Shown: in pieces, positions 50,422 to 58,903 of the stretch
Layout of the letters: the number at the start of each line of letters is the position of its first letter
How positions within the stretch are numbered: position 1 is the first letter of the stretch
Assembly (NCBI RefSeq): GCF_018398335.1
Contig: NZ_JAHBRX010000005.1
Location: 1-64,000 of the forward strand
Direction: 5' to 3'
DNA length: 64,000 bases
From: Chelatococcus sp. HY11
GTDB lineage: Bacteria > Pseudomonadota > Alphaproteobacteria > Rhizobiales > Beijerinckiaceae
The notes under the pieces: model-generated
What the model was told of the DNA's origin: nothing
Database searches by the model: none
What the model saw: the letters and a program-made list of their open reading frames with translations, nothing else
Program-made: the position numbers and the translations under genes

Positions 50422-51180
50422 CTAAAGCGACAGACCGCCATCTACAATGATTGTCTGTCCGGTAATGAAGCCGGCTTCGCTGGAACATAGAAACGCCACA
50501 GCAGCAGCCACATCGGCACCGACTCCGAAGCGACGCAGCGGCGTGCGGCGCTTGGAGTTAGCCCAAACCTCCTCGGTATAGGTGGTCTGCATCAAGGCGC
50601 CCCCGATGCCTACCTCCATGATGCCTGGCGCTACGGTGTTGGCCCTTACCCCGAAGCGACCCTCCTCCTTTGCTATTGCCCTGCACAGCGTTTCCGTTCC
50701 CGCCTTTGAGATGGCGGAGAGGGCATCGCCTGGAACGAACCAGTGCGAAGCGACGGAACCGATATTCACGAGGCTGCCACGCGTCTCGCGCAGGACCGGA
50801 AGCACATGCCGAACCAATGCGATGAAGCCCATCAACTCGACCGTGACGACTTCCTGCCACTGTTGATGCGCTAGCTTAGACACGTATTCCTGAGGGATGT
50901 GGACGCCGGACGAGTAGATGACAGCACGCAAGCCACCATTGCTCCTGCGATGTGCGGCTTGAATCACGGCCGCGATCGCATTATCGTCGGAAATCTCGAG
51001 GGGGTGGGCTGCAATTGACGTAATCTCTTCGAGATCGCTAACAATCGCTCTCGCCTTCGCCGCGCTGCTGCGATACGTAAAGTCGACATACGGCCAGTTG
51101 ACTGCCAGACGCCTTACGATGGCGCTCCCCAGTCCCCCTGTCCCGCCAAGGACAAGCGCGCCTCCATCTTCGCGCATCAT
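50422..51180 (-). CDS. SDR family oxidoreductase with altered active site
   Basis: A 252-aa Rossmann-fold dehydrogenase: nucleotide motif GGTGGLGSAIVRRLA, catalytic Ser in LVNIGSVASHW and the C-terminal GFITGQTIIVDGG. The usual Y-x-x-x-K reads S-A-I-S-K (in DALSAISKAGTE): the catalytic Tyr is Ser (TCC, one base from TAC). Activity may be lost or changed. It overlaps the VOC gene upstream by ATGA and precedes the SnoaL gene by 31 bp. Its 3' third is duplicated, inverted, at 57428-57681. Confidence 0.88.
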   Translation of the reverse strand: MMREDGGALVLGGTGGLGSAIVRRLAVNWPYVDFTYRSSAAKARAIVSDLEEITSIAAHPLEISDDNAIAAVIQAAHRRSNGGLRAVIYSSGVHIPQEYVSKLAHQQWQEVVTVELMGFIALVRHVLPVLRETRGSLVNIGSVASHWFVPGDALSAISKAGTETLCRAIAKEEGRFGVRANTVAPGIMEVGIGGALMQTTYTEEVWANSKRRTPLRRFGVGADVAAAVAFLCSSEAGFITGQTIIVDGGLSL

Positions 51181-51668
51181 TTTCCGGCGCTCCCAACGGG
51201 ATGCCAGCGGCCATCGTTGTCGGATTTATATGGCGATGCGATCTCGATCAAAACACCATGTGCGCTCTTTGCAGATGCCCATCCCCACTTTTGCCATTCC
51301 TCTTCATCGCCGTAGAACAGTTCCTTCGTTGGGATCTTAATTCCCTTCGCCTCGAGTTGGTCCAAGGCCCCCGGGACGTTCTTGGTCGTGAAGCACAAAT
51401 GATGCACATGCTCACCCCGCTGCTGCAAGCGATCGTATAACGGAGTGTTTGGAGCCGGCTGCATCAACTGGATCTCGGTGCCGTGATCCGCTACAAAGCA
51501 TGCCCACCGCAGGCCGGCATCTTCGCCGCCACCGAAGGAGTCGTATTTCACGATTCGCTTCTTGAGCTGGTCAGGGTCTAGCACTTCGAGGATTTGAGTC
51601 CAATCATCGATCGCTTTATCGAGATCGTGGACAAGAAGGCAGACATGAGCAAACGGACCAGACGGCAT
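51177..51668 (-). CDS. VOC (glyoxalase) superfamily protein
   Basis: A 163-aa metal-dependent beta-alpha-beta3 protein, closest in style to methylmalonyl-CoA epimerase-type VOC members: GPFAHVCLLVHDLDKAIDDW, ACFVADHGTEIQLMQP, GEHVHHLCFTTKNVPGALDQ and HGVLIEIASPY. The His and Glu in FAHVC, TEIQL, HHLCF and LIEIA fit the four metal ligands. It could epimerise a branched acyl-CoA or cleave a ring by dioxygenation. Start ATG is 32 bp after the acyl-CoA dehydrogenase gene. Confidence 0.88.
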   Translation of the reverse strand: MPSGPFAHVCLLVHDLDKAIDDWTQILEVLDPDQLKKRIVKYDSFGGGEDAGLRWACFVADHGTEIQLMQPAPNTPLYDRLQQRGEHVHHLCFTTKNVPGALDQLEAKGIKIPTKELFYGDEEEWQKWGWASAKSAHGVLIEIASPYKSDNDGRWHPVGSAGK

Positions 51669-51699
51669 GAAAACCTCGTTATATTAAGGTGGTTGTTGA

Positions 51700-52863
51700 C
51701 TAGAAGGAACGCGGCAAGCCGAGGCTTTCCGCAATTGAGTTGCGCACCATCTCGTTGCTGATTGGCGAGATGCGCAGGATACGGTGGTCGCGCCAATAGC
51801 GTTGCATGTCAGTTTCCGCCGAATAGCCCATACCGCCGAGGATCTGGATGCCGAGATCGGCGGCGCGACCGACCGCTTCAGAAGCCATCATCTTCAGCAT
51901 ATTCGCCTGCTGCCCGCATGGCATGTCGTTTGACTGGAGCCAAGCCGTGTAGTGGAGCATCAGTTCGGTCTGCTGACGCCAGGTCGCGATATCAGCGATA
52001 TAGTGTTGGATCGCTTGGAACTGACCGATCGGCCGGCCGAACGCCTTGCGAGTCTTGGCGTAGTCGACGGCGTCCTCGAGAACGGCATCAATAGTGCCGA
52101 GGCACTGGGCCCCCACAAGGATGCGCTCATTGTTCAGCGTTGGCAGCAACATGTACCAGGCGTTGCCCGGCTCACCCAACACGAGATTATCTGGAACAAA
52201 GACATCCTGGAGTGTGACCGAGCACGATCCAACTGAGCGCATGCCCAGCTTGGGAATCATACTAGTGGTGACACCAGGACTCTTGGCCGGTAGGAAGAAC
52301 AGGGTCACTCCGTGATGACGCTTTTCAACATTCTTTTCAGTGCGCGCTAGTAGTAGAATGTAATCGGCGACATGTGCCGCTGTGCACCATGTTTTTTCGC
52401 CGTTTATAATCCATCCTCCCTCGGTTCGCTGCGCGAATGTCCTGAGTGCTCCGAGTACGTCGGTTCCGCCGCCCGGCTCAGTGAAGCCGATTGAGACACG
52501 GCATTCGCCAGTTGCTATCTTGGGAAGAAATCTCTGCTTCTGTTCCGGCGTTCCGTAGACACCGATTGATTTGGCACCCGCGAACGATGTAGGCATCCAG
52601 ACGAGCAGCAAACCTGCCAGCGACCGCGAAACCTCGCGGGCGAAGATGGCTTGCGTTAGTACGTCTCCGCCAAGGCCGCCGTATTCCTCGTCGATACCCA
52701 GACCATGGAATCCGGCCTGATTGAACTTCTCCCAAAGCTCAAACGGATAGTTCCCCTCGTCGCGCTCCAGCTCACGCGCCAGCGACTTGGGCATTTCAGC
52801 ATCCACCCAGCGGCGAACCGTGTCACGAAAAGCAGCGTGTTCTTGAGGAAGGTTGAAGTCCAT
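51700..52863 (-). CDS. Acyl-CoA dehydrogenase (first of two)
   Basis: A 387-aa FAD enzyme that introduces a 2,3-double bond into an acyl-CoA. Features: FHGLGIDEEYGGLGGDVLTQ, VSIGFTEPGGGTDVLGALRT (FAD/substrate loop), ILVGAQCLGTIDAVLEDAVD, RKAFGRPIGQFQAIQHYIAD and QILGGMGYSAETDMQRYWRD. The end reads RISPISNEMVRNSIAE, without a Glu in the place of the medium-chain-type catalytic base, so the base must come from elsewhere as in isovaleryl-type enzymes. About 105 bp separates it from the hydrolase gene, so a promoter there is possible. Confidence 0.93.
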   Translation of the reverse strand: MDFNLPQEHAAFRDTVRRWVDAEMPKSLARELERDEGNYPFELWEKFNQAGFHGLGIDEEYGGLGGDVLTQAIFAREVSRSLAGLLLVWMPTSFAGAKSIGVYGTPEQKQRFLPKIATGECRVSIGFTEPGGGTDVLGALRTFAQRTEGGWIINGEKTWCTAAHVADYILLLARTEKNVEKRHHGVTLFFLPAKSPGVTTSMIPKLGMRSVGSCSVTLQDVFVPDNLVLGEPGNAWYMLLPTLNNERILVGAQCLGTIDAVLEDAVDYAKTRKAFGRPIGQFQAIQHYIADIATWRQQTELMLHYTAWLQSNDMPCGQQANMLKMMASEAVGRAADLGIQILGGMGYSAETDMQRYWRDHRILRISPISNEMVRNSIAESLGLPRSF

Positions 52864-52969
52864 GTTGTTTACCAGTTGTCATCGTCTATGCTGGCCAGAT
52901 TAGGAAAGCGGCCATTAGGCTGCACCTATCTATCGATATGCGATGTGCGCAGCCGTTTGTTGCTTCGCT

Positions 52970-53920
52970 TCAGTACTCCGACGGGTCGGAGACGGGATGT
53001 CGGGTATGACGATGAACAAATTCCAGCGCCGCGTTACAAAAGAACTCCCAATTGCTGGACTTCATCAGATGGCCTTGGCCTTCTATGTTGACCACCTCGG
53101 CACTAGGGCAATCTCTAAGGAAATCGGACACGCAATCAGGTGTGACCAAATCGCTTTCGGTCCCACGCACCAGCAGCGTCGGCACTTCAAGCCGGCGCGC
53201 TGCTTGCCTCAGGTTCCTTTCGAGGTCGACAGGATCGAGATTTGCATCCAGTGCCGCTTGGGGATCCCAACGCCAGTAGAATCGACCGTTATTGTGCTTG
53301 ATGAGCGAGCGGCCGATATTGGACATAGGCTTGTCCAGCGGACGTTCAGCATAGAGGCTGAGGGCGGCGGCCGCCGCCGCCCTGTCGGCGAAGCCTTCCA
53401 CACTCTCACTGAGGAAGTTTCGGATTCGGTTTAGGCCAACGGCATTAAGCCTCGGCGTCAAATCTACAAGCACAAGGCAATTGATCACCTCACTGCCTAG
53501 TTTGGCTGCCGCCGCAAGCGCCACTCGCCCGCCTAACGACGCGCCGATGAGGATCGGCCGCCCGGGAGATGAACGCACGATGCTGATGAGATCGCTGACG
53601 TGGGCCTCTAGCGAATAGTCACCCTTCGCTGACCAGTCACTTTCGCCATGTCCTCGCAGATCGTAAGACACGACGGAAAAGCCACCCAAAGCAAATACCT
53701 CCAGCGCCCGGCGCCATGAGCGCCGACTCTGGGCGCCGCCATGCAGGAAGATGATGCGGGAGCGCCAGGGTTCTCCGGCGATGTCAGCAGAAAGATTGAG
53801 TCCGTCAGCTGTGGCGAACTCGGCCGGCGCGATTGATCCGTTCTGCCTCGGCCGACCTTCACCGGGTAGGAACGCCGCCATAATGTGGCCGCCTCGCAGG
53901 GCGCTGTTGTCGACACTCAT
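52970..53920 (-). CDS. Alpha/beta-fold hydrolase
   Basis: A 316-aa hydrolase: oxyanion region IIFLHGGAQSRRSWRRALEV, SVVSYDLRGHGESDWS, nucleophile Ser in LIGASLGGRVALAAAA, likely acid in LVRGTESDLVTP and catalytic His in IEGQGHLMKSS. The N-terminal ~35 residues are extra and variable; a second Met at residue 14 may be the true start. Likely hydrolyses an ester, lactone or C-C bond in a ring-cleavage product. First gene of the minus-strand operon that ends with the CaiB gene. Confidence 0.9.
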   Translation of the reverse strand: MSVDNSALRGGHIMAAFLPGEGRPRQNGSIAPAEFATADGLNLSADIAGEPWRSRIIFLHGGAQSRRSWRRALEVFALGGFSVVSYDLRGHGESDWSAKGDYSLEAHVSDLISIVRSSPGRPILIGASLGGRVALAAAAKLGSEVINCLVLVDLTPRLNAVGLNRIRNFLSESVEGFADRAAAAAALSLYAERPLDKPMSNIGRSLIKHNNGRFYWRWDPQAALDANLDPVDLERNLRQAARRLEVPTLLVRGTESDLVTPDCVSDFLRDCPSAEVVNIEGQGHLMKSSNWEFFCNAALEFVHRHTRHPVSDPSEY

Positions 53921-54187
53921 GAAAAGAACACCTTTATCTCAGGCGGCATGAAGCTGGAATCCTCGCCGCGATCTGTGAGGTTGGCCAATGGCTGTTGGAC
54001 GTTGATCCTGCGAGCGTGCCTCCCCGAACATAAAACGCGTAAAATAGTGGCTCCCATGGGAGCGCGTAGGCGATTGCGCTGCGCTAGATTGCGAGGCCGT
54101 CGCATAGGTGTGGTACGGAGCCTGCTCAGTGTGGAGAACGAAAAGGCGTTCGTCGCCACAACGACATGAACTGCGTTGACCATGCGC

Positions 54188-54294
54188 CTAGAGCAATGGC
54201 GGTTCTGATAGAGCCAGTGCATTGCCACTATCTCACTGTTTTAGCACCACTTTCCATGGCGAATCATACTCCGATGCCAAGCCCGTTGCTCTAG
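54188..54294. repeat. CTAGAGC-armed palindromic intergenic repeat 1 (RIME-like)
   Basis: Nine-base arms CTAGAGCAA (54188-54196) and TTGCTCTAG (54286-54294) bound a 107-bp unit. Similar CTAGAGC...GCTCTAG units are widespread in rhizobial intergenic DNA (RIME-like). Role unknown. Confidence 0.5.
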
Positions 54295-54580
54295 ACGCGA
54301 GTTTGAACGTGAACGGAAAACAGCGCCTCGGAAGCTCCAAGATCAACGAAGGCGGATAGCGGTGGCCACCTTTGGTCACGCTTGCCTGAGCGGCAACGGA
54401 TGTATATAATGTTACTTTTCAAGGTTGGCAGATCGGTTCGACTAATAGGCACTGCGCGCATATCCCATTTAGCTGAACTTACACCATCACCATTTATACT
54501 CTCGGCACTGAGCTTACATGGCACCTATCCAAGGACAGGCATTTACTTACTTTGGATATGAAATACAGTATGGGTCTGCC

Positions 54581-54677
54581 CTAGAGCATTTTTCGGCGAA
54601 GTGGATCCGGTTCGCCGTCAAGAAATGCGGCACAACAAAGAAGAGAGCCGATTCCATGCAAATGGAATCAGCTCTAG
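54581..54677. repeat. CTAGAGC-armed palindromic intergenic repeat 2 (RIME-like)
   Basis: Arms CTAGAGC (54581) and GCTCTAG (54671-54677). Its right half forms a strong hairpin: AGAGC-C-GATTCCAT pairs with ATGGAATC-A-GCTCT around loop GCAA (54644-54675). The GGCGAAGTGGATCCGGTTCG core is typical of these elements as I remember them. It ends four bases before the first in-frame ATG of the regulator frame. Confidence 0.6.
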
Positions 54678-54687
54678 CTTATGGGAG

Positions 54688-54725
54688 GAGCCACTGCATG
54701 CCAGCAGAGCCACTGCATGCCAGCA
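54688..54725 (+). repeat. 19-bp perfect tandem duplication at the regulator start
   Basis: The unit GAGCCACTGCATGCCAGCA occurs twice in direct succession. Each copy contains an ATG (54698 and 54717), and only the second is in frame with the regulator. GGGAGGAG sits 8 bp before the first ATG but 27 bp before the second. Confidence 0.9.
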
Positions 54726-57437
54726 TCAGCCATCAATTCGACTCCTGATGCACCATCTTATATCGGCAAACATGTCATCGACCGCCCTCGCTTGCGCGGG
54801 ATGGCGTCGGACCTATTGACGTTCCGCCTGACCCATATCGGCGCTCCGGCCGGTTTCGGCAAGACGACATTAATGCGACAATGGTACGAGACTCTAATGG
54901 ATTGCGGCCGGACCGCCATCTGGCTCAATGCGAGCCGCCACGAGCATGATATTGTGCATAGCTTGATCCAGGTGCTATCGCCAGCGATGCCGAATCTGCA
55001 TGATGTATTGGAGCGCGGTGATCACGTCGCCGGCTTCCGGACGACGGATCTGGAAGTCCGAGCCTTGCTGCGAGCGACCATGGATTGGGATCGCCCCCTG
55101 GCTGTCTTTATCGATGAGGCCGATCTCCTTTCAAAAGAGTCAGGCCACTCACTACTTCGCCTGATCGAGTGGCTGCCGCAGAACGTTTCCTTCATCTGCG
55201 CGTCGCGGGGTCGGCTGCCCTTTCCAACCGCCCGCCTGCTCTCATTGGGCGAGGTCAGGAGGATCGGCATCGAGGAGCTTCGGTTCACTCCGCAGGAAAT
55301 GCTGGAAGCCGCAAAAAGGACAGGTATCACGAATCTGCTTCCCGCCGAAGTCGAGAAACTTCACGCGCGCACGGAGGGATGGGCCACCGGGGTAAAGCTG
55401 GCATTGTTGGCTATGCGTGGCCAGACGGACCGGGCACGCCTGCTTGCCTCGTTTTCCGGGCACAAAAGCCTCGTTGCAGATTTCTTCTCGGAGACTGTAT
55501 TAGGCCAGCAGACCGAGGAAGTGCAGAATTTTTTGATGCGGACTGGCCTACTCGAGCAGTTCACCGCAGACATGTGCGATGCAGTATTGGGGTTTCCCGG
55601 GAGCCGCGAACTGTTGTCCCAGATCGAGAATGGGGGCCTATTCCTCATACCATTGGATGATGAGCGTAACCTCTACCGGTACCACGGCCTTTTTGCTTCA
55701 TTTCTTGAGCGCAGGCTCAACGATCTCGAGCCTGGAGTGGCTCACGAACTCCATCGTTCCGCCAGCCGCTGGCTGATGGAGGCTGGTCAGTACCGCGCTG
55801 CCATTGACCACGCGATCAAGGGCGGCGACGTGGCGTGGCTAGTCGAGATGCTGGATCACACTTGTGAACACCTGACCTATCGCGGGTCCATGACCTATCT
55901 CGAGGAGCTTGCAAACCAGCTGCCAGCCGAGATCGTGGCGAAATGGCCGCGCTTGCTAATGGTACTTGCGTGGGCCCAGATTCGGCGCATGCAAATAGAG
56001 AGCGCCGAGCGATTGCTCGATCTTGCACGTGCCCGCATCGAGGAGATGGAGGTTGAAGGGACCGACCCATCTGAAGTCGCGAAGCTACACTATACTCTGG
56101 GCCATCGCGAGATGCTCTTGGCAGCGGCGCTGGATAAGTTCTCAGAGGTGGAGACGCTGGTCAAACGTCTGCAGCAGCATGACGTTGACCCTCATCCCTA
56201 TATTGCCTGCACGCTGTTCGGCCAGAAAATTCGAGCGCTGCGGGAGCAGTTCAAAATGACCGACTTGGAGAAGTTGGAAGCAAAGGCGCGCGGCGTTCTG
56301 GAAAAATCAGGCTTCAAATTCGCTTATGTAGCACTGCAAGGGATTGTGGGATCGTCCCTTCATGCCATCGGCCGCACCGCAGCAGGCAAACAGGCGTTGG
56401 AGCACGGACTATCACAAGCCGTGAGTTTCAGCGGCGAAAATACGGGCCTCGGTGCTTTGCCTGCCCTGCCGCTCGCTGAACTGGCCTATGAATCCAACGA
56501 TCTGCAAACCGCCCGCTCTTTAATTTCTGGTTATCTCGGGAAGGCACGAGTCTATGGTTTTGCCGATGAACTAGCATGCGGCTACACGGTCGCAGCCCGC
56601 TTGTATGTCGTAGACGAAGATTTTGAGGCGGCATTCCGCATCCTGGACGAAGCAAGTTCAATTGCGCTTGAGTGCGGTATCGAACGTCTCCGCATGCGCG
56701 TGATAGCCGAAAGGGTCCACCTCTATCTTCGGCTCGGCTATATTGATCGGGTGTGGCAACTCACGCAATCCAACATACCTTCCGAGCCGGATTCCCTGTT
56801 GCCGAGTTCTGCAAGTACATCGATTGACGAGGCAGCCGCCACGATATTCGTGCGGTACGCGATGACGGCGGGCGAGCAAAAGAATGCATGGCATGTTGTT
56901 AACCGGTGGCGTCAATTCACGATTCACCGCGGCGCTGTCCGTTCGCAGTTGCACTGGAATTTGCTAGCTGCCCAATGCCATTATCTGATGGGCGATCGAC
57001 GGGCCGCGCAGCGAAATCTGCGCGAGGCTGTGATCTACGGAGCCGAAAATCGCCTGCTGAGGTCGTTCATCGATGAGGGCGCAATAATCCGCGAGCTCCT
57101 TGAGGAAGCCTATGGCGATAGCCATGGCGCGAAGCATCCGGCCGAACACTTTGCGCGTGAGCTCTTGCAGGAGTTTGGAGGGGGACGATCGGGGCCCGCT
57201 GCGCTCGAACCAGAATTCTCCGATGAACTAGGGTTTAGCGGCAAGATCACGGGCCGTGAGATCGAGATACTGAACTTCGTCGCCGCTGGCTTGAGGAACC
57301 GTGAGATTGGGTCGAGACTTGGGCTCACGGAAGGTTCCGTGAAATGGTATATGCAACAGATTTACGACAAGATTGGCACTAGGCGCCGCACGGTGGCGGT
57401 AGAACGCGCGCGACAGTTCGGGCTGTTAGGGCAATAG
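54717..57437 (+). CDS. Large LuxR-family (MalT-type) ATP-binding regulator
   Basis: A 906-aa regulator: N-terminal NTPase (Walker A GAPAGFGKTTLMRQW; Walker B LAVFIDEADLLSK), a long helical TPR-like middle (residues ~330-790) that senses a ligand, and a C-terminal LuxR HTH (GKITGREIEILNFVAAGLRN, REIGSRLGLTEGSVKWYMQQ). It lies between the two acyl-CoA operons, so it probably activates them in response to a pathway compound. The start is unclear because of the 19-bp duplication; ATG 54681 gives 918 aa. Its last two codons and stop come from the duplicated SDR fragment. Confidence 0.9.
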   Translation: MPASAINSTPDAPSYIGKHVIDRPRLRGMASDLLTFRLTHIGAPAGFGKTTLMRQWYETLMDCGRTAIWLNASRHEHDIVHSLIQVLSPAMPNLHDVLERGDHVAGFRTTDLEVRALLRATMDWDRPLAVFIDEADLLSKESGHSLLRLIEWLPQNVSFICASRGRLPFPTARLLSLGEVRRIGIEELRFTPQEMLEAAKRTGITNLLPAEVEKLHARTEGWATGVKLALLAMRGQTDRARLLASFSGHKSLVADFFSETVLGQQTEEVQNFLMRTGLLEQFTADMCDAVLGFPGSRELLSQIENGGLFLIPLDDERNLYRYHGLFASFLERRLNDLEPGVAHELHRSASRWLMEAGQYRAAIDHAIKGGDVAWLVEMLDHTCEHLTYRGSMTYLEELANQLPAEIVAKWPRLLMVLAWAQIRRMQIESAERLLDLARARIEEMEVEGTDPSEVAKLHYTLGHREMLLAAALDKFSEVETLVKRLQQHDVDPHPYIACTLFGQKIRALREQFKMTDLEKLEAKARGVLEKSGFKFAYVALQGIVGSSLHAIGRTAAGKQALEHGLSQAVSFSGENTGLGALPALPLAELAYESNDLQTARSLISGYLGKARVYGFADELACGYTVAARLYVVDEDFEAAFRILDEASSIALECGIERLRMRVIAERVHLYLRLGYIDRVWQLTQSNIPSEPDSLLPSSASTSIDEAAATIFVRYAMTAGEQKNAWHVVNRWRQFTIHRGAVRSQLHWNLLAAQCHYLMGDRRAAQRNLREAVIYGAENRLLRSFIDEGAIIRELLEEAYGDSHGAKHPAEHFARELLQEFGGGRSGPAALEPEFSDELGFSGKITGREIEILNFVAAGLRNREIGSRLGLTEGSVKWYMQQIYDKIGTRRRTVAVERARQFGLLGQ

Positions 57438-57681
57438 CAAAGGAGGAGGGTCGCTTCGGGGTAAGGGCCAACACCGTAGCGCCAGGCATCATGGAGGTAG
57501 GCATCGGGGGCGCCTTGATGCAGACCACCTATACCGAGGAGGTTTGGGCTAACTCCAAGCGCCGCACGCCGCTGCGTCGCTTCGGAGTCGGTGCCGATGT
57601 GGCTGCTGCTGTGGCGTTTCTATGTTCCAGCGAAGCCGGCTTCATTACCGGACAGACAATCATCGTAGATGGCGGTCTGTC
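57428..57681 (+). repeat. Inverted duplicate of the 3' third of the SDR gene
   Basis: 254 bp matching the reverse complement of 50429-50682 with one substitution noticed (ATCATC versus ATCATT). It encodes the SDR tail from IAKEEGRFG to VDGGLS but lacks a start and the upstream two thirds, so it is a non-functional gene fragment. It begins inside the last codons of the MalT-like regulator. Confidence 0.92.
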
Positions 57682-57697
57682 CGGTAATGAAGCCGGC
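57635..57697. repeat. Perfect 22-bp hairpin ending the SDR duplicate
   Basis: Left arm 57635-57656 (GCCGGCTTCATTACCGGACA...) and right arm 57676-57697 are exact reverse complements around a 19-nt loop. The right arm is not part of the SDR sequence; it repeats the left arm backwards, as if replication switched template at the short GACAGAC/GTCTGTC dyad. It could also act as a terminator for the regulator gene. Confidence 0.85.
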
Positions 57698-57745
57698 AAA
57701 CACTAGATCAGGCTCGCGCTGAAACAACCTGGTTAGAGTTCATAG

Positions 57746-58903
57746 CTAGACAAGCTTCCGCTCGTCCAAACCGAGCGAACGGCCGACAATTTCGCGCATA
57801 ATCTCCGATGTGCCAGCAAAGATACGGCTGACGCGGGCATCGGTGTACATCCGACAAATCCGATATTCATTCATGTAGCCTGCACCGCCATGCAGCTGAA
57901 CGCAGTCGTCCATCACTCTTCCTTCAAGTTCGCTCGTCAAAAGCTTGGCCGCCGACGCATCCTCCGCCGCCAGTTTTCCCTCGTTCAGCAGCAGCACGCA
58001 CTGGTCGACATACGTTTGCGCCATATCTAGTTCGGCGCGCATTGACGCCATCTTGAAGCGCGTATTCTGGAATGCGCCTATGGGCTTGCCGAACGCGCGC
58101 CGCTCCTTGACAAAGTCGAGCGTTAGGTCAAACGCCGTCTGGGCTGTTGCCATAAAGCCGATGGCGGCAACCAATCTTTCCTGCGCAAGAAAACGTGCGA
58201 GATAGGCGAAGCCCTTACTAGGATCCCCCAGGGCGTTTGCCTTTGGCACCTTCACGTCATTGAAAAAAAGCTCGGCCGTATCCTGCGCTTTCATACCCAT
58301 CTTGTCGAGCTTGCGACCTCGCTCGAATCCTTCCATACCGCGCTCGACGACAAACAGCCCAAGTCCGTGGTGGCTGGTAGGATCGGTACGGGCTGCCACG
58401 ACCACTAGGTCAGAGAGGATTCCGTTGGAAATGTAGGTCTTGGCACCATTAAGCAGCCAATGGTCGCCCATATCCTCGGCGCGTGTGCGCATGCCCGCAA
58501 GGTCGGAGCCGGTGGACGGCTCGGTCATCGCCACGGCAAGGATCTTCTCCCCATTGACGATGCCAGGCATCCAGCGATCCTTCTGCTCCTCGGTGCCCAG
58601 CTTGGCAATGTAGGGCGCCACCAGATCATTGTGGAGGTTAATGTAGAAACCTATGTCGCCATGGCGCATATTTTCTTCAATGATGATCTGCTCGAAGCGA
58701 AAGTCATCGATGCCAGCACCGCCATATTTCTCCTCGGCCCATGTGCAGAGCAGGCCCTGCGCTCCCGCCTTGAGGAACAGTTCCCGATCCACCATTCCTT
58801 GCGCGCGATAGTGCTCAGTATTGGGCGCAACCTCAGCCTGCATGAACTTGGTTACGCTGTCGCGGAACTGTTCATGCTCCTCGGAAAAGATCAGTCTTCT
58901 CAT
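57746..58903 (-). CDS. Acyl-CoA dehydrogenase (second)
   Basis: A 385-aa FAD enzyme: LLCTWAEEKYGGAGIDDFRF, LAVAMTEPSTGSDLAGMRTR, RRAFGKPIGAFQNTRFKMAS, VQLHGGAGYMNEYRICRMYT and RIFAGTSEIMREIVGRSLGL. The position before GTSEI is Ala rather than Glu, so the catalytic base is probably on another helix, as in long-chain and isovaleryl types. Third gene of the thiolase-fadB-dehydrogenase operon; its ATG overlaps the fadB stop. Dehydrogenation step of the beta-oxidation cycle. Confidence 0.94.
   Translation of the reverse strand: MRRLIFSEEHEQFRDSVTKFMQAEVAPNTEHYRAQGMVDRELFLKAGAQGLLCTWAEEKYGGAGIDDFRFEQIIIEENMRHGDIGFYINLHNDLVAPYIAKLGTEEQKDRWMPGIVNGEKILAVAMTEPSTGSDLAGMRTRAEDMGDHWLLNGAKTYISNGILSDLVVVAARTDPTSHHGLGLFVVERGMEGFERGRKLDKMGMKAQDTAELFFNDVKVPKANALGDPSKGFAYLARFLAQERLVAAIGFMATAQTAFDLTLDFVKERRAFGKPIGAFQNTRFKMASMRAELDMAQTYVDQCVLLLNEGKLAAEDASAAKLLTSELEGRVMDDCVQLHGGAGYMNEYRICRMYTDARVSRIFAGTSEIMREIVGRSLGLDERKLV

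Larger units (their letters stand above)
53921..54680. other. Regulatory/repeat-containing region between hydrolase operon and MalT-like regulator
   Basis: No coding sequence supported. It contains two CTAGAGC-armed palindromic repeats, annotated separately. Promoters for the divergent operons must lie here, but no clear -35/-10 pair could be chosen. Confidence 0.5.
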
